64,000 nucleotides of DNA from DATARH01 sp035534855 (lineage in GTDB: Bacteria; Pseudomonadota; Alphaproteobacteria; ATCC43930; CGMCC-115725). This document shows positions 1-8,188 of this stretch, piece after piece. A program made the translations under genes and the position numbers. How positions within the stretch are numbered: the first letter of the stretch is position 1; the number at the start of each line of letters is the position of its first letter. The notes beneath the pieces were generated by a model. That model worked only from the letters and a program-made list of their open reading frames with translations. It was not told the origin of the DNA and made no database searches. The stretch is taken from the NCBI GenBank assembly GCA_035534855.1, contig DATLRD010000107.1:42090-106089 (forward strand). Direction: 5' to 3'.

Positions 1-1285
1 CATAGGCGATCGTGCACCCGATACCGTAGAGCTGGATGATGACCTGATACGGGTTGCCGTCGATCAGCCCGCTATGCCCGTCGCCGCCGACCGCGGCGAC
101 CGCCAGAACGCCGGTCAGCAGCGCGCCGACGATGCCCCCGACTGCATGCACGCCGAATGCATCGAGGCTGTCGTCATAGCCGAAGGCGTGCTTGAGCCCG
201 GTCGCACCCCAATAGCAGGCGACGCCGCCGGCGAGGCCGATGATCAACGCCCCGCGCGGGTCGACAAACCCCGAAGCCGGGGTGATCGCAACGAGCCCGG
301 CGACCGCACCCGAGCAGATGCCGAGCACGCTTGGCTTGCCGCGCAGGGTCCATTCCACAAACATCCAGGTCAGCGCTGCAGTCGCGGTGGCAATCTGCGT
401 GACCGCCATCGCCATGCCGGCGCCGGTTCCCGCGGTGACGGCGGAGCCTGCATTGAAGCCGAACCAGCCGACCCACAGTAGCGACGCGCCGATCATGGTC
501 AGCACCAGGTTGTGCGGCGGCATCGGCTCACGCGGATAGCCGCGCCGCTTGCCCAGCATCAGCGCGCACGCCAGCCCGGCGACACCGGCATTGATGTGGA
601 CGACAGTGCCGCCGGCAAAGTCGAGCACGCCGGCCTTATTAAGGAACCCGTCGGCGCCCCACACCCAGTGCGCGATCGGCGCGTAGACTACGATCGCCCA
701 GAGGCCGATGAACCAGACCAGCGCCGAGAATTTCATGCGGTCGGCGATCGATCCGCAGATCAGCGCCGGGGTGATGATCGCGAACGTCATCTGAAAGCAC
801 ATGTAGACCGATTCAGGGATGGTCTTGGCCAACTCGTTGACCGAATCGAGGGTCATCCCCATCAGCAAAAAGCGGCTGAACCCGCCGACAAACGGGCTGC
901 CGGTGGTGAAGGCCATGCTGTAGGTGCATACGGTCCACAGCACCGTCACCAGGCAGGTGACCATGAAGCTCTGCATCACCGTCGCCAGCACGTTCATCTT
1001 GCGGACCATGCCGCCGTAGAACAGCGCCAGCCCGGGGATCGTCATCATCAGCACGAGCGCGACCGAGGTAAGCATCCACGCGGTGTCGCCGCTGTCGATC
1101 TTGGGCGCCGCCGGGGTGGTGGCGGCGGGTGTGGGCGGGGTGGTGGCGGGTGTGGCGGGCGCTGCCGGCGCGGCGGCCGCGGGCGGGGATGCCGGCGCGG
1201 TCTGCGCCATCGGCGAAGCTGGCCACAAGCAGGCGATGGCTACAGCAAACAGGATCGGCATTACCAACCGAAACAAAACACGCAT
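1..1285 (-). CDS. amtB: Ammonium transporter (Amt family), 3' end beyond window
   Basis: Inner-membrane ammonium channel, cut at the left edge, so the C-terminus is missing. The start is the ATG at 1285 with TGGGAG a few bases upstream. A signal-like hydrophobic segment is followed by an Ala/Pro/Thr-rich linker (about residues 28-60) before the first Amt helix. The pore signatures are present: Asp and His in DFAGGTVVHINAG and the second pore His in FGVHAVGG. It lies downstream of a second amt gene on the same strand, across a terminator, so it is probably reached by read-through or has its own promoter. The long linker is unusual for Amt. The family call is firm; the exact paralogue name is not. 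Confidence 0.93.
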   Translation of the reverse strand, partial: MRVLFRLVMPILFAVAIACLWPASPMAQTAPASPPAAAAPAAPATPATTPPTPAATTPAAPKIDSGDTAWMLTSVALVLMMTIPGLALFYGGMVRKMNVLATVMQSFMVTCLVTVLWTVCTYSMAFTTGSPFVGGFSRFLLMGMTLDSVNELAKTIPESVYMCFQMTFAIITPALICGSIADRMKFSALVWFIGLWAIVVYAPIAHWVWGADGFLNKAGVLDFAGGTVVHINAGVAGLACALMLGKRRGYPREPMPPHNLVLTMIGASLLWVGWFGFNAGSAVTAGTGAGMAMAVTQIATATAALTWMFVEWTLRGKPSVLGICSGAVAGLVAITPASGFVDPRGALIIGLAGGVACYWGATGLKHAFGYDDSLDAFGVHAVGGIVGALLTGVLAVAAVGGDGHSGLIDGNPYQVIIQLYGIGCTIAY

Positions 1286-1334
1286 TGTCTAAACTCCCAG
1301 GGAGCACACGTAAGCGCGGAAGGAGCAGCCGGGC

Positions 1335-1372
1335 AAAAAGGAGGGGTGCTTCCCGCGCGGGTCGCACCCCTC
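1335..1372 (-). terminator. Rho-independent terminator between the two amt genes
   Basis: Read on the minus strand, a perfect 9-bp stem (GAGGGGTGC / GCACCCCTC, 14-nt loop) is followed at once by CTTTTTG. It lies 36 bp past the stop of the upstream amt gene and before the start of the next one. It should end or attenuate transcription between the two transporters. Confidence 0.7.
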
Positions 1373-1408
1373 ACTGGCTTGCTCTAGCTCCTCGAGTTGG
1401 CGGCGTCC

Positions 1409-2749
1409 TTATTCGGCAACGGCCGGGATTTCTTGGCCATCGCCGAAGTTGTAGGCGGTCTCGCCATGAACCGCGTCGTCGCCGACGCGTAGCGTCGTCT
1501 CGTCCATCCGCAAGGGCACGAAGATCGAGATCAGCTTGAGGATGATGAACGTGGCGATGACGTTGTAGACGATGATGAAGGCCGCCGCGTAGACCTGCAT
1601 CAGCAGCTGGTGGCCGCCGTCGCCATAGAGCAGGCCGGTGATGCTGACGCCCGGCGCCTCCTTGTCGGTCCCGATATAGACCAGCATCTCGGGGCAAGCG
1701 AAAATGCCGACCGCCAGCCCGCCGATCAGCCCGGCAACGCCGTGGGTCGACAGTACGCACAGCGTGTCATCGACCTTCTTGAACAGCGCAGTAGTCTGCA
1801 CTTTGTTCATCATGATCCACGGGATGATGCCCGTGATCACCCCGATCGCGATCGCGCCCCAGCCGTTGACGTAACCGGCGCCAGGCGTGATGCCGACGAG
1901 GCCGGCGATCATGCCGTTGATCGCGCCGACGACCGATGGCTTGCCGTAGGCCATCGAGTCCATGATCGTCCACACCAACAGCGACACGCAGGTGCACAGG
2001 TTGGTGTTGAGGATCGCCGCGGAGGCGTCGGCATTGGCAAAATAGGGGTCGCCGCCGTTAAACCCGTTCCACCCCAGCCACAGGATGCCGGCCCCAGCGA
2101 GGGCCATCAGCAGGCTGTTGGGCGGGAAATGATCGCGATCCTGCTGGATGCGCGGCCCGATCAGCGCCGCGGCGACAAACCCCGATGTGCCGGCCGCCAG
2201 ATGGATGACGTAGCCGCCCGAGAAATCGGCTGCCCCGAGCGAGGCAAGCCAGCCGCCGCCCCAGATGCTGAAGCACCCGACCGTGTAGACGAACGTCATC
2301 CACAGCGGCACGAAGATGATCCAGGCCTTGAAGTTCATCCGCCCGATCAGCGAGCCGGCTAGGATGATCACCGTGATCGCCGCAAACACGAACTGGAAGA
2401 ACATCATCGTCGACATCGGGAAGCCGAGCGGCGGCATGCCCGATGCCGCGGCTGGTACGACCGCCTGGCCTAGCAGAAAGCTGGCTGACAAGGCCGTGGC
2501 AGGCTTGCCAAGGAAGGGGAACCATTGCTGGCCGAAGGCCATGTTGTAGCCCCACAGCACCCACACGATCATCACGGCGGCGAAGGCATACATCGCCATG
2601 AAGGCCGAGTTCAGCGCCCACTTCTTCTTGACAATCCCCCCGTAGAGGATCACCAGCCCCGGTATGCTTTGGAGGCCGACGAAAGTAGCCGCGGCCATTT
2701 GCCAGGCATTGGAACCGGTATCTAACCATTTTGGTGATGCGACTAGCAT
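1409..2749 (-). CDS. amt: Ammonium transporter (Amt family)
   Basis: Second ammonium channel, 446 residues, about 11 membrane helices. The start is the ATG at 2749 because GAGGTGGAG stands just upstream; the longer frame to 2845 has no such site and would run into the promoter. Pore residues are seen in DFSGGYVIHLAAG and in LSTHGVAG (the twin histidines). The mature N-terminus has no signal peptide, unlike the downstream paralogue. It is first in an amt-amt unit under a sigma-54-like promoter, as expected for nitrogen-limited expression. No glnK sits between the two genes, although PII proteins usually gate such channels; the nearest PII gene is at 7.7-8.0 kb. Confidence 0.96.
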   Translation of the reverse strand: MLVASPKWLDTGSNAWQMAAATFVGLQSIPGLVILYGGIVKKKWALNSAFMAMYAFAAVMIVWVLWGYNMAFGQQWFPFLGKPATALSASFLLGQAVVPAAASGMPPLGFPMSTMMFFQFVFAAITVIILAGSLIGRMNFKAWIIFVPLWMTFVYTVGCFSIWGGGWLASLGAADFSGGYVIHLAAGTSGFVAAALIGPRIQQDRDHFPPNSLLMALAGAGILWLGWNGFNGGDPYFANADASAAILNTNLCTCVSLLVWTIMDSMAYGKPSVVGAINGMIAGLVGITPGAGYVNGWGAIAIGVITGIIPWIMMNKVQTTALFKKVDDTLCVLSTHGVAGLIGGLAVGIFACPEMLVYIGTDKEAPGVSITGLLYGDGGHQLLMQVYAAAFIIVYNVIATFIILKLISIFVPLRMDETTLRVGDDAVHGETAYNFGDGQEIPAVAE

Positions 2750-2840
2750 TCTCCACCTCGTAAGATTTCTGCCGAACCTATGCCCCATTCCGAGCTCGCC
2801 GCCGGCTCGAGGGACGCCCGCCATACGACGGGTGCGGTGA

Positions 2841-2856
2841 GGCAAGAACCGTGCCT
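2841..2856 (-). promoter_or_regulatory. Sigma-54 (-24/-12) promoter for the amt operon
   Basis: The minus strand reads AGGCACGGTTCTTGCC: GG and GC separated by exactly ten bases, with the GGCAC and TTGC cores of the RpoN consensus. It lies about 90 bp upstream of the amt start at 2749, leaving a leader of roughly 80 nt. Ammonium transporters are classic NtrC/RpoN targets. The match is by eye; no NtrC enhancer site was identified. Confidence 0.62.
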
Positions 2857-2894
2857 AGTCGGACACCTGTATCAAACTCATCGAGAGGCTATTG

Positions 2895-3257
2895 ATGTTG
2901 GCTGAATTTGTCGGCCGGCGCTGCTTGGGCAGGACTTGCTCAGGGGCGCGACAAAGGAGTGCCGCGCTGCTCGCCATGGCGGGCGGGTTGCTGCTGGGGG
3001 GAACTCTGCCGGTGCACGCTGCGGTTCAGAAATTCCGCTGCACCAACGTCGCGAGCGGCGCGCCGTGGACGATCGCCGTTGATCTCGACCACGCGCGAGT
3101 AAACACGTTTCCGGCCCGGATTTCCGACACGTGGGTCAGTTGGCACGACCCAAGTGCCGGATATTTCGAGCTCGAACGCGCGACCGGCAAGCTTCGCCTG
3201 CGCAACGCATCGAGCACTGGCGGCTATTTCCTCTACTATGCCTGCCGCCCGGAATGA
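2895..3257 (+). CDS. Small secreted protein of unknown function
   Basis: A 120-residue protein not assigned to a named family. The start is the ATG at 2895 with GAGAGG six bases upstream; an in-frame TTG lies one codon earlier. A hydrophobic segment around residues 24-42 ending in PVHAA looks like a signal peptide after a longish basic N-region. The mature part has two Cys (in FRCTN and YYACRPE), which could form one disulphide, and ends in a Gly/aromatic stretch (TGGYFLYYAC). It diverges from the amt operon across about 145 bp. Probably a periplasmic or exported small protein; no function is proposed. Confidence 0.7.
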   Translation: MLAEFVGRRCLGRTCSGARQRSAALLAMAGGLLLGGTLPVHAAVQKFRCTNVASGAPWTIAVDLDHARVNTFPARISDTWVSWHDPSAGYFELERATGKLRLRNASSTGGYFLYYACRPE

Positions 3258-3549
3258 CTGCCGAGGCCGCCGCCCGGGCAGAGTTGCCCGGGTGGAGGGC
3301 GACACATGAACGGTCGGATTGACCAAGCCGATCGGCATGTGCGGTTTTCATCGGAAATGCCTATTTTATAGGCGAATAACTGATGCGTTAATAGACAGCG
3401 GGAAACTCGCCCAGTTTCTGAGAACCTGCTATTTCCGGCGCGCGCAGCCCGGCGGGGATTCGACCCGCTATCGAAGCCGGCGACACTTGAGGAAAGCGCG
3501 TCGCAGCCAGGGCCACCGTCCATGACCTCAAGCGACACTCGGTGGCACC
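3258..3549. other. Intergenic region with two hairpins, no gene
   Basis: No convincing ORF. It contains a hairpin CCCGGGCA/TGCCCGGG at 3273-3292 (8 bp, 4-nt loop, no T tract), perhaps a weak terminator for the secreted protein. It also contains an AT-rich palindrome GCCTAT-TTT-ATAGGC at 3359-3373. The latter could be part of the promoter of the kinase/phosphatase gene that follows; this is inference. Confidence 0.4.
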
Positions 3550-5253
3550 ATGACCGTAGTTGAGGCCGGGGTTCGGGCCATTGTCGGGTTCGCCTCGAAA
3601 ACCGGGCCGCGTAAGAACAACGAGGATTTCGCCGGGGCATTGCTCGGTGCCGAGCTGCCCGAGCCGCGCCAGGAGGTCGTCGCCGCGATCGCCGACGGCA
3701 TTGGCAGCGCCAAGGGTGGGCGCACCGCGGCCGAGACGGCGGTGCGCGGCTTTCTCGACGGGTTCTGCGACCTGCCCGAGACGATGGAGGTGCAGCGCGC
3801 GGCAGCCAGGATCGTGACCGCGCTGAACGGCTGGATCAATTCGATGGGCCGCCAGGACCCGGCCCTAACTGGGCTCGGCTGCACGTTTACCGCACTCGTG
3901 CTGCGCGGCCGCGTCGTGCATGTGCTGCATGTCGGCGACACGCGCGCCTACCGCCTCAGCGGCAACCGGCTGAGCCTGCTGACCACCGACCACATCCGTC
4001 AGGAGGGCGGCGGCCGGTCGCACACGCTGACCCGCGCGCTTGGCGTCGAGACCGAAATCCGGCTCGACTATGCGACCCAGCCGATCGCGCTGCATGACCG
4101 CTTTGTGCTGTGCAGCGACGGGGTTCATGGATCTCTGTCGGAGGCGAGCATCGCCGAAATCATGCGCGACCGCTCGGCGCCGGAAGATACCGCCGGCGCG
4201 CTGGTTGCGGCAGCGCTTGGCGCCGGCAGCACCGACAATTGCACCGCGCTGGTGCTCGACGTCGTGGCATTGCCGGCGTCGGGTTCGGGCGATGTCAGCA
4301 CGATCGTGCAATTGCCGATCATCCCGGTGCCCGTGGCCGGCGAGTCGATCGACGGGTTCGTCCTGAAGGCGCTGATTTCAGATGGCCGGTACAGCCGGCT
4401 ATTCGGCGCGGAGGACGAGATCGAGGGCGGCGCTCTCGCGCTGAAATTCCCCAAGCCGCAAGTCGCCAGCATCGAAGCCTACCGCGCTGCCTTCGTGCGC
4501 GAGGCATGGGTCGGGGCGCGGGTGCACAACCCCTCGGTTGGTCGCGTCATCGAGCTGCCGCCGGGCCGGCAGACCTGTCTTTACACGGTGATGCCGCTCT
4601 ACCAGGGCGAACTGCTCGAGCGGCGGCTGTCGCGCAGCCCGGCGCTGGGCCTGGAAGAGGGGCGGGCGATCACGATCGCGCTCGCCCGCGCAGTCGCGGC
4701 GTTGCACCGCGCCGGGATCATTCACCGCGACATCAAGCCGGACAACGTGATCCTCGAAGGCGGCGGCTTGCTGAAGCTGATCGATCTCGGCGTCGTGCGG
4801 GTGCCCGGGCTCGAGGAGTTTCCGCCCGAGGCGACGCCCGGCACGCTCGCCTACATGGCGCCCGAAATGGCGGCAGGCGAGGTCGGCAACGAAGCCACCG
4901 ACATCTATGCCCTGGGCGTCACGATGTTCCGTGCCTTTACCGGCGAGTTTCCCTATGGCAACGCAGACGCGACGAGCCCGCCACGGCGGGCCCGGCCGGC
5001 AGGGTTTGCGACGCTGCGCCCCGATCTGCCGGCCTGGCTCGAGGCCGGGTTGACCCGCGCGGTCGCACCGGACCCGGCGCGGCGCTTTCGCGACATGACC
5101 GAATTTGCCCTAGAGATGGAGGCCGGCCCGTCGCGCGCCCCGGCGCGGCTCAATCGCCCGCTGACCCTCTACGAGCGGGCGCCGGTGCGCGTCTGGCAAG
5201 GCATCTCGGCGCTGCTCGCGCTGGCGCTTCTGGTATCGCTGCTGATCCGGTAG
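3550..5253 (+). CDS. PP2C phosphatase - Ser/Thr kinase fusion, membrane anchored
   Basis: A 567-residue bifunctional signalling protein. Residues 1-240 form a PP2C-type phosphatase: RKNNED (21-26), DG (49-50), GD in HVGDTRAY (129-130), SDG (189-191) and TDN (228-230) are the metal-binding motifs. Residues 265-525 form a Hanks-type kinase: ALKF (Lys299), HRDIKPDN (392-399), DLG for DFG (412-414) and GTLAYMAPE (431-439). The Gly-rich loop is degenerate. Residues 551-566 are a single C-terminal membrane helix, so the catalytic parts should be cytoplasmic. It converges on the AIM24 gene with 16 bp between stops. Fusions of this type are known from nitrate-assimilation clusters in other proteobacteria; here it stands among ammonium genes. 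The substrate is unknown. Confidence 0.9.
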   Translation: MTVVEAGVRAIVGFASKTGPRKNNEDFAGALLGAELPEPRQEVVAAIADGIGSAKGGRTAAETAVRGFLDGFCDLPETMEVQRAAARIVTALNGWINSMGRQDPALTGLGCTFTALVLRGRVVHVLHVGDTRAYRLSGNRLSLLTTDHIRQEGGGRSHTLTRALGVETEIRLDYATQPIALHDRFVLCSDGVHGSLSEASIAEIMRDRSAPEDTAGALVAAALGAGSTDNCTALVLDVVALPASGSGDVSTIVQLPIIPVPVAGESIDGFVLKALISDGRYSRLFGAEDEIEGGALALKFPKPQVASIEAYRAAFVREAWVGARVHNPSVGRVIELPPGRQTCLYTVMPLYQGELLERRLSRSPALGLEEGRAITIALARAVAALHRAGIIHRDIKPDNVILEGGGLLKLIDLGVVRVPGLEEFPPEATPGTLAYMAPEMAAGEVGNEATDIYALGVTMFRAFTGEFPYGNADATSPPRRARPAGFATLRPDLPAWLEAGLTRAVAPDPARRFRDMTEFALEMEAGPSRAPARLNRPLTLYERAPVRVWQGISALLALALLVSLLIR

Positions 5254-5269
5254 GGGCGGCGGTTTCGCC

Positions 5270-6040
5270 TCAGCTGTTGTCGCGGCCGCCGAACAGGCTG
5301 CCAAGGATGCCGCCGACCGCCGCGGCGCCGACCGTGGAGCCGACATTGCCCGCGGGCGCCGAGCTCGACTGGCCCGGCAGATAGCGGGCGATCTCCTCGG
5401 CCAAGTTGAGGATCGGCATGCTTTGCAGCAGCACCCGGCCCGGGCCGGTCACGGTGGCGAGAAACAGCCCTTCGCCGCCGAACAGGATGTTCTTGAATCC
5501 CGGCACCATCTGGATGTCGAACTGCACGCTCGGCTCCAATGTGCCGACATGGCCGGCATGGACGAGCAGGCGCTCGCCTGGGGCAAGGTCTCGTGCGACG
5601 ATCTCGCCCGAGAGGTCGAGGAACGCGGTGCCAGGGCCGCTGACCTTCTGCAGGATGAAGCCCTGGCCGCCGAAAAACCCGGCGCCGATGCGCTTCTGCC
5701 AGGCGACCTCCAGCGTCACCGATTTCTCGGCGCAGAGAAAGGTTTCCTTGCGGCAGATCAGCGATTGGCCGGGCCCCAACTCGACCGGCATGATCGTCCC
5801 GGGAAAGCGCGGCGCGAAGGCGACCTGCCCGGTATCGCGCGCGATGAAATCGGTGATGAAAAAGCCGCCTCCGCTCAGGCTGCGCAAAAAGCCGGCGACC
5901 ATGCCGCCGCCGGTCGTCGTGTTCATCTCGATCGCGTCGGTCATCCAGCACATGCTGTTGGTCTGGCTGTAGAGGATTTCGCCCGGTTGCAGGTCGATCG
6001 ACAGCGTCTGCATCAGCGTGCCGGAAATTTCGTAGCGCAA
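5270..6040 (-). CDS. AIM24/TIGR00266 family protein
   Basis: A 256-residue protein of the AIM24 family (double-stranded beta-helix fold, function poorly known; the yeast namesake is mitochondrial). The start is set at the TTG at 6040, giving MRYEISGTL, because AGGGAGG lies six bases upstream and family members begin with MRYEI. The frame stays open upstream to 6529, but that part is the antisense of glnA and does not look like protein. Repeated Gly-rich beta segments (GGGFFITDF, GGQGFILQKVSG, GGEGLFLATVTGPG) are typical. The tail is small-residue rich (GAAAVGGILGSLFGG). It is downstream of glnA and convergent with the phosphatase/kinase. Confidence 0.88.
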   Translation of the reverse strand: MRYEISGTLMQTLSIDLQPGEILYSQTNSMCWMTDAIEMNTTTGGGMVAGFLRSLSGGGFFITDFIARDTGQVAFAPRFPGTIMPVELGPGQSLICRKETFLCAEKSVTLEVAWQKRIGAGFFGGQGFILQKVSGPGTAFLDLSGEIVARDLAPGERLLVHAGHVGTLEPSVQFDIQMVPGFKNILFGGEGLFLATVTGPGRVLLQSMPILNLAEEIARYLPGQSSSAPAGNVGSTVGAAAVGGILGSLFGGRDNS

Positions 6041-6147
6041 CTCGGCCTCCCTGCTCGGCGGTCGGCAATGTCTGGGGTCGGTACATACGCTGACGGGGCC
6101 GGGTTTTGCCCGGCCCCGTCGTGTCGCGGTGGGACTGAGGGGATGCC

Positions 6148-7557
6148 TCAGACCGAATAGTACATCTGGAACTCGATCGGGTGCGGGGCGTGCTCGAAGT
6201 TGTACACCTCCTCCCAGCGCAGCTCCATGTACGACTCGACGAAGTCGGCCGAAAACACGTCGCCCTTGGTCAGGAAGGCGTAGTCGGCCGCGAGTTCGCC
6301 GATTGCCTCGCGCAGCGAGCCGCACACGGTCGGAACGTCCTTCAGTTCCTCGGGCGGCAGATCGTAGAGGTTTTTGTCCATCGGGTCGCCGGGGTGAATC
6401 TTGTTCTGGATCCCGTCGATCCCGGCCATCAGCATCGCGGCGAAGCCGAGATACGGGTTGCACGCCGGGTCGGGGAAGCGCACCTCGACGCGCTTTCCCT
6501 TGGGGCTGTGGACATAAGGGATGCGGCACGAGGCCGACCGGTTGCGTGACGAATAGGCCAGCAGCACCGGGGCCTCGAAGCCGGGAATCAGGCGCTTGTA
6601 GCTGTTCGTGGTCGGGTTGGTGAAGGCGTTGATCGCCTTGGCGTGCTTGATGATGCCGCCGATGTAGTAAAGCGCGGTCTCGCTGAGGTCGGCATAGAGG
6701 TTGCCGGCAAAGCTCGGCCGCTCGCCCTTCCAGATCGACTGGTGCACATGCATGCCTGAGCCGTTGTCGCCCTTGATCGGCTTGGGCATGAAGGTCGCGG
6801 TCTTGCCGTACTGGACGGCGACGTTGTGCACGACGTACTTGTAGATCTGCATGTTGTCGGCGGTGCGCACCAGCGTATCGAAGACGAAGCCGAGTTCGTT
6901 CTGACTGGGCGCCACCTCATGGTGATGCTTCTCGACGTCGAGGCCCATGTCGTTCATCACCGACAGCATCTCCGCGCGCAGGTCCGACTGGCTGTCGACC
7001 GGCGGCACGGGGAAATAGCCGCCCTTGATCGGCGGGCGATGGCCGGAATTGCCGTCGGGGTACTTCTTGTTGCTGACGTAGGGGCCTTCGTCGCTGTCGA
7101 TCGTGTAGCTGGCGGTCTGCATCGCATTTTCGTAGCGTACGTCGTCGAATACGAAGAACTCGGCCTCCGGCCCGAAATACGCCTTGTCGCCGGTTCCGCT
7201 CGAAATCAGGTGCTGCTCAGCCTTCTTGGCGATCGAACGCGGGTCGCGGTTGTAGGGCTGGCCGGTGCCGGGCTCGTGAATGTCGCAAAAGACGATCAGT
7301 GAGGTCTGCGCCGCAAACGGATCGAGCACTGCGGTCGCGCAATCGGGCATCAACACCATGTCGGATTCGTTGATGGCCTTCCACCCGGCGATCGATGAGC
7401 CGTCGAACATGACTCCTTCATTGAGGAAGTCTTCATTGATCGTCTTCACATGATGCGCCAGATGCTGCCACTTGCCGCGCGGATCAGTGAACCGAAAATC
7501 GACGTATTTCACGTCGTGTTCCTTGATCATCTCCATGACTTTTTTGGTGTCGGCCAT
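6148..7557 (-). CDS. glnA: Glutamine synthetase type I
   Basis: Makes glutamine from glutamate, ammonia and ATP; dodecameric cytosolic enzyme. At 469 residues it has the normal GSI-beta length. The start ATG at 7557 (MADTKKVMEM) follows GGGAAG; the frame extends 17 codons upstream without support. MFDGSSIAGW, the ATP-site region KPIKGDNGSGMHVHQS and the adenylylation Tyr in NLYDLPPEE are all visible, so control by GlnE-type adenylylation is likely. It follows glnB by 127 bp, the usual alphaproteobacterial glnBA order. The gap holds two repeats resembling sigma-54 sites, so glnA may also be transcribed alone. Confidence 0.98.
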   Translation of the reverse strand: MADTKKVMEMIKEHDVKYVDFRFTDPRGKWQHLAHHVKTINEDFLNEGVMFDGSSIAGWKAINESDMVLMPDCATAVLDPFAAQTSLIVFCDIHEPGTGQPYNRDPRSIAKKAEQHLISSGTGDKAYFGPEAEFFVFDDVRYENAMQTASYTIDSDEGPYVSNKKYPDGNSGHRPPIKGGYFPVPPVDSQSDLRAEMLSVMNDMGLDVEKHHHEVAPSQNELGFVFDTLVRTADNMQIYKYVVHNVAVQYGKTATFMPKPIKGDNGSGMHVHQSIWKGERPSFAGNLYADLSETALYYIGGIIKHAKAINAFTNPTTNSYKRLIPGFEAPVLLAYSSRNRSASCRIPYVHSPKGKRVEVRFPDPACNPYLGFAAMLMAGIDGIQNKIHPGDPMDKNLYDLPPEELKDVPTVCGSLREAIGELAADYAFLTKGDVFSADFVESYMELRWEEVYNFEHAPHPIEFQMYYSV

Positions 7558-7619
7558 CGTTACTTCCCTTACTGCTTGGGTTGGGTGTTCCTCGCTGAGG
7601 GTCGACAACCGACCCGGCC

Positions 7620-7656
7620 AGCCCTTTCAGTGCCAGTGTCAGCCCTTTCAATGCCA
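7620..7656 (-). promoter_or_regulatory. Tandem 21-bp-period repeats with GG-N10-GC, possible glnA promoters
   Basis: On the minus strand two near-identical copies, TGGCATTGAAAGGGCT and TGGCACTGAAAGGGCT, lie 21 bp apart (7641-7656 and 7620-7635) in the glnB-glnA gap. Each has the -24-like TGGCAC/T and a GC exactly ten bases after GG. The -12 half (GGGC, not TTGC) is poor. They may be two overlapping sigma-54 promoters for glnA, or a regulator's direct repeat. Confidence 0.35.
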
Positions 7657-7684
7657 GCGTATGATTGCGCCCCGGTTTGTCCGG

Positions 7685-8023
7685 CTAGATCGCATCCGGC
7701 CCGCGTTCGCCGGTGCGGATCCGGATCGCTTCCTCGATCGAGGCGACGAAGATCTTGCCGTCGCCGATGCGGCCGGTATGGGCGGCCTGCTGGATCGCCT
7801 CGACGGCCCGCTCGACCATCGAGTCCTCCATCACCACCTCGATCTTGACCTTGGGCAGAAAGTCCACGACGTACTCGGCGCCGCGGTACAGCTCGGTATG
7901 GCCCTTCTGCCGACCGAAGCCCTTGGCCTCGGTCACGGTGATCCCCTTGATACCAACCTCGTGCAGCGCCTCTTTCACTTCGTCAAGCTTGAAGGGCTTG
8001 ATGATCGCCTCGACCTTTTTCAT
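7685..8023 (-). CDS. glnB: Nitrogen regulatory protein PII
   Basis: A 112-residue trimeric signal protein that senses 2-oxoglutarate and ATP/ADP and is uridylylated by GlnD. Tyr51 of the T-loop (YRGAEYVVDF) is present, as are the C-terminal signature around GRIGDGKIFV and the RTGERG tail. The start is the ATG at 8023; a GTG one codon earlier is possible. First gene of glnBA. A sigma-54-like promoter lies about 50 bp upstream. GlnB would link the carbon/nitrogen state to NtrB, GlnE and perhaps the two Amt channels in this window. It is called glnB rather than glnK from its pairing with glnA. Confidence 0.96.
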   Translation of the reverse strand: MKKVEAIIKPFKLDEVKEALHEVGIKGITVTEAKGFGRQKGHTELYRGAEYVVDFLPKVKIEVVMEDSMVERAVEAIQQAAHTGRIGDGKIFVASIEEAIRIRTGERGPDAI

Positions 8024-8072
8024 CACTCTTCACCCTCTGTGGCGGATCGCGCCGCCCATGGCGCTATGGCAG

Positions 8073-8088
8073 AGCATAACGCATGCCA
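8073..8088 (-). promoter_or_regulatory. Sigma-54-like promoter for glnBA
   Basis: The minus strand reads TGGCATGCGTTATGCT, GG and GC ten bases apart, about 50 bp before the glnB start. It matches the -24 half well (TGGCAT) and the -12 half partly (ATGC for TTGC). A sigma-54 promoter at this place is established for glnBA of Azospirillum-type bacteria, which supports the reading. Confidence 0.48.
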
Positions 8089-8188
8089 GAACCACGGGGC
8101 GACGCGCCTGTCCCCCCGCGGCCTGTCGGCGCCCCATCTTAATGCAATTCAGACCAACAGATGCCTATAAAATAAGCACAACTCCCGC

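Noticed and set aside
6041..6529. N-terminal extension of the AIM24 protein
   Set aside because: It runs antisense through glnA; the TTG start at 6040 has a good ribosome-binding site and the family-typical N-terminus.
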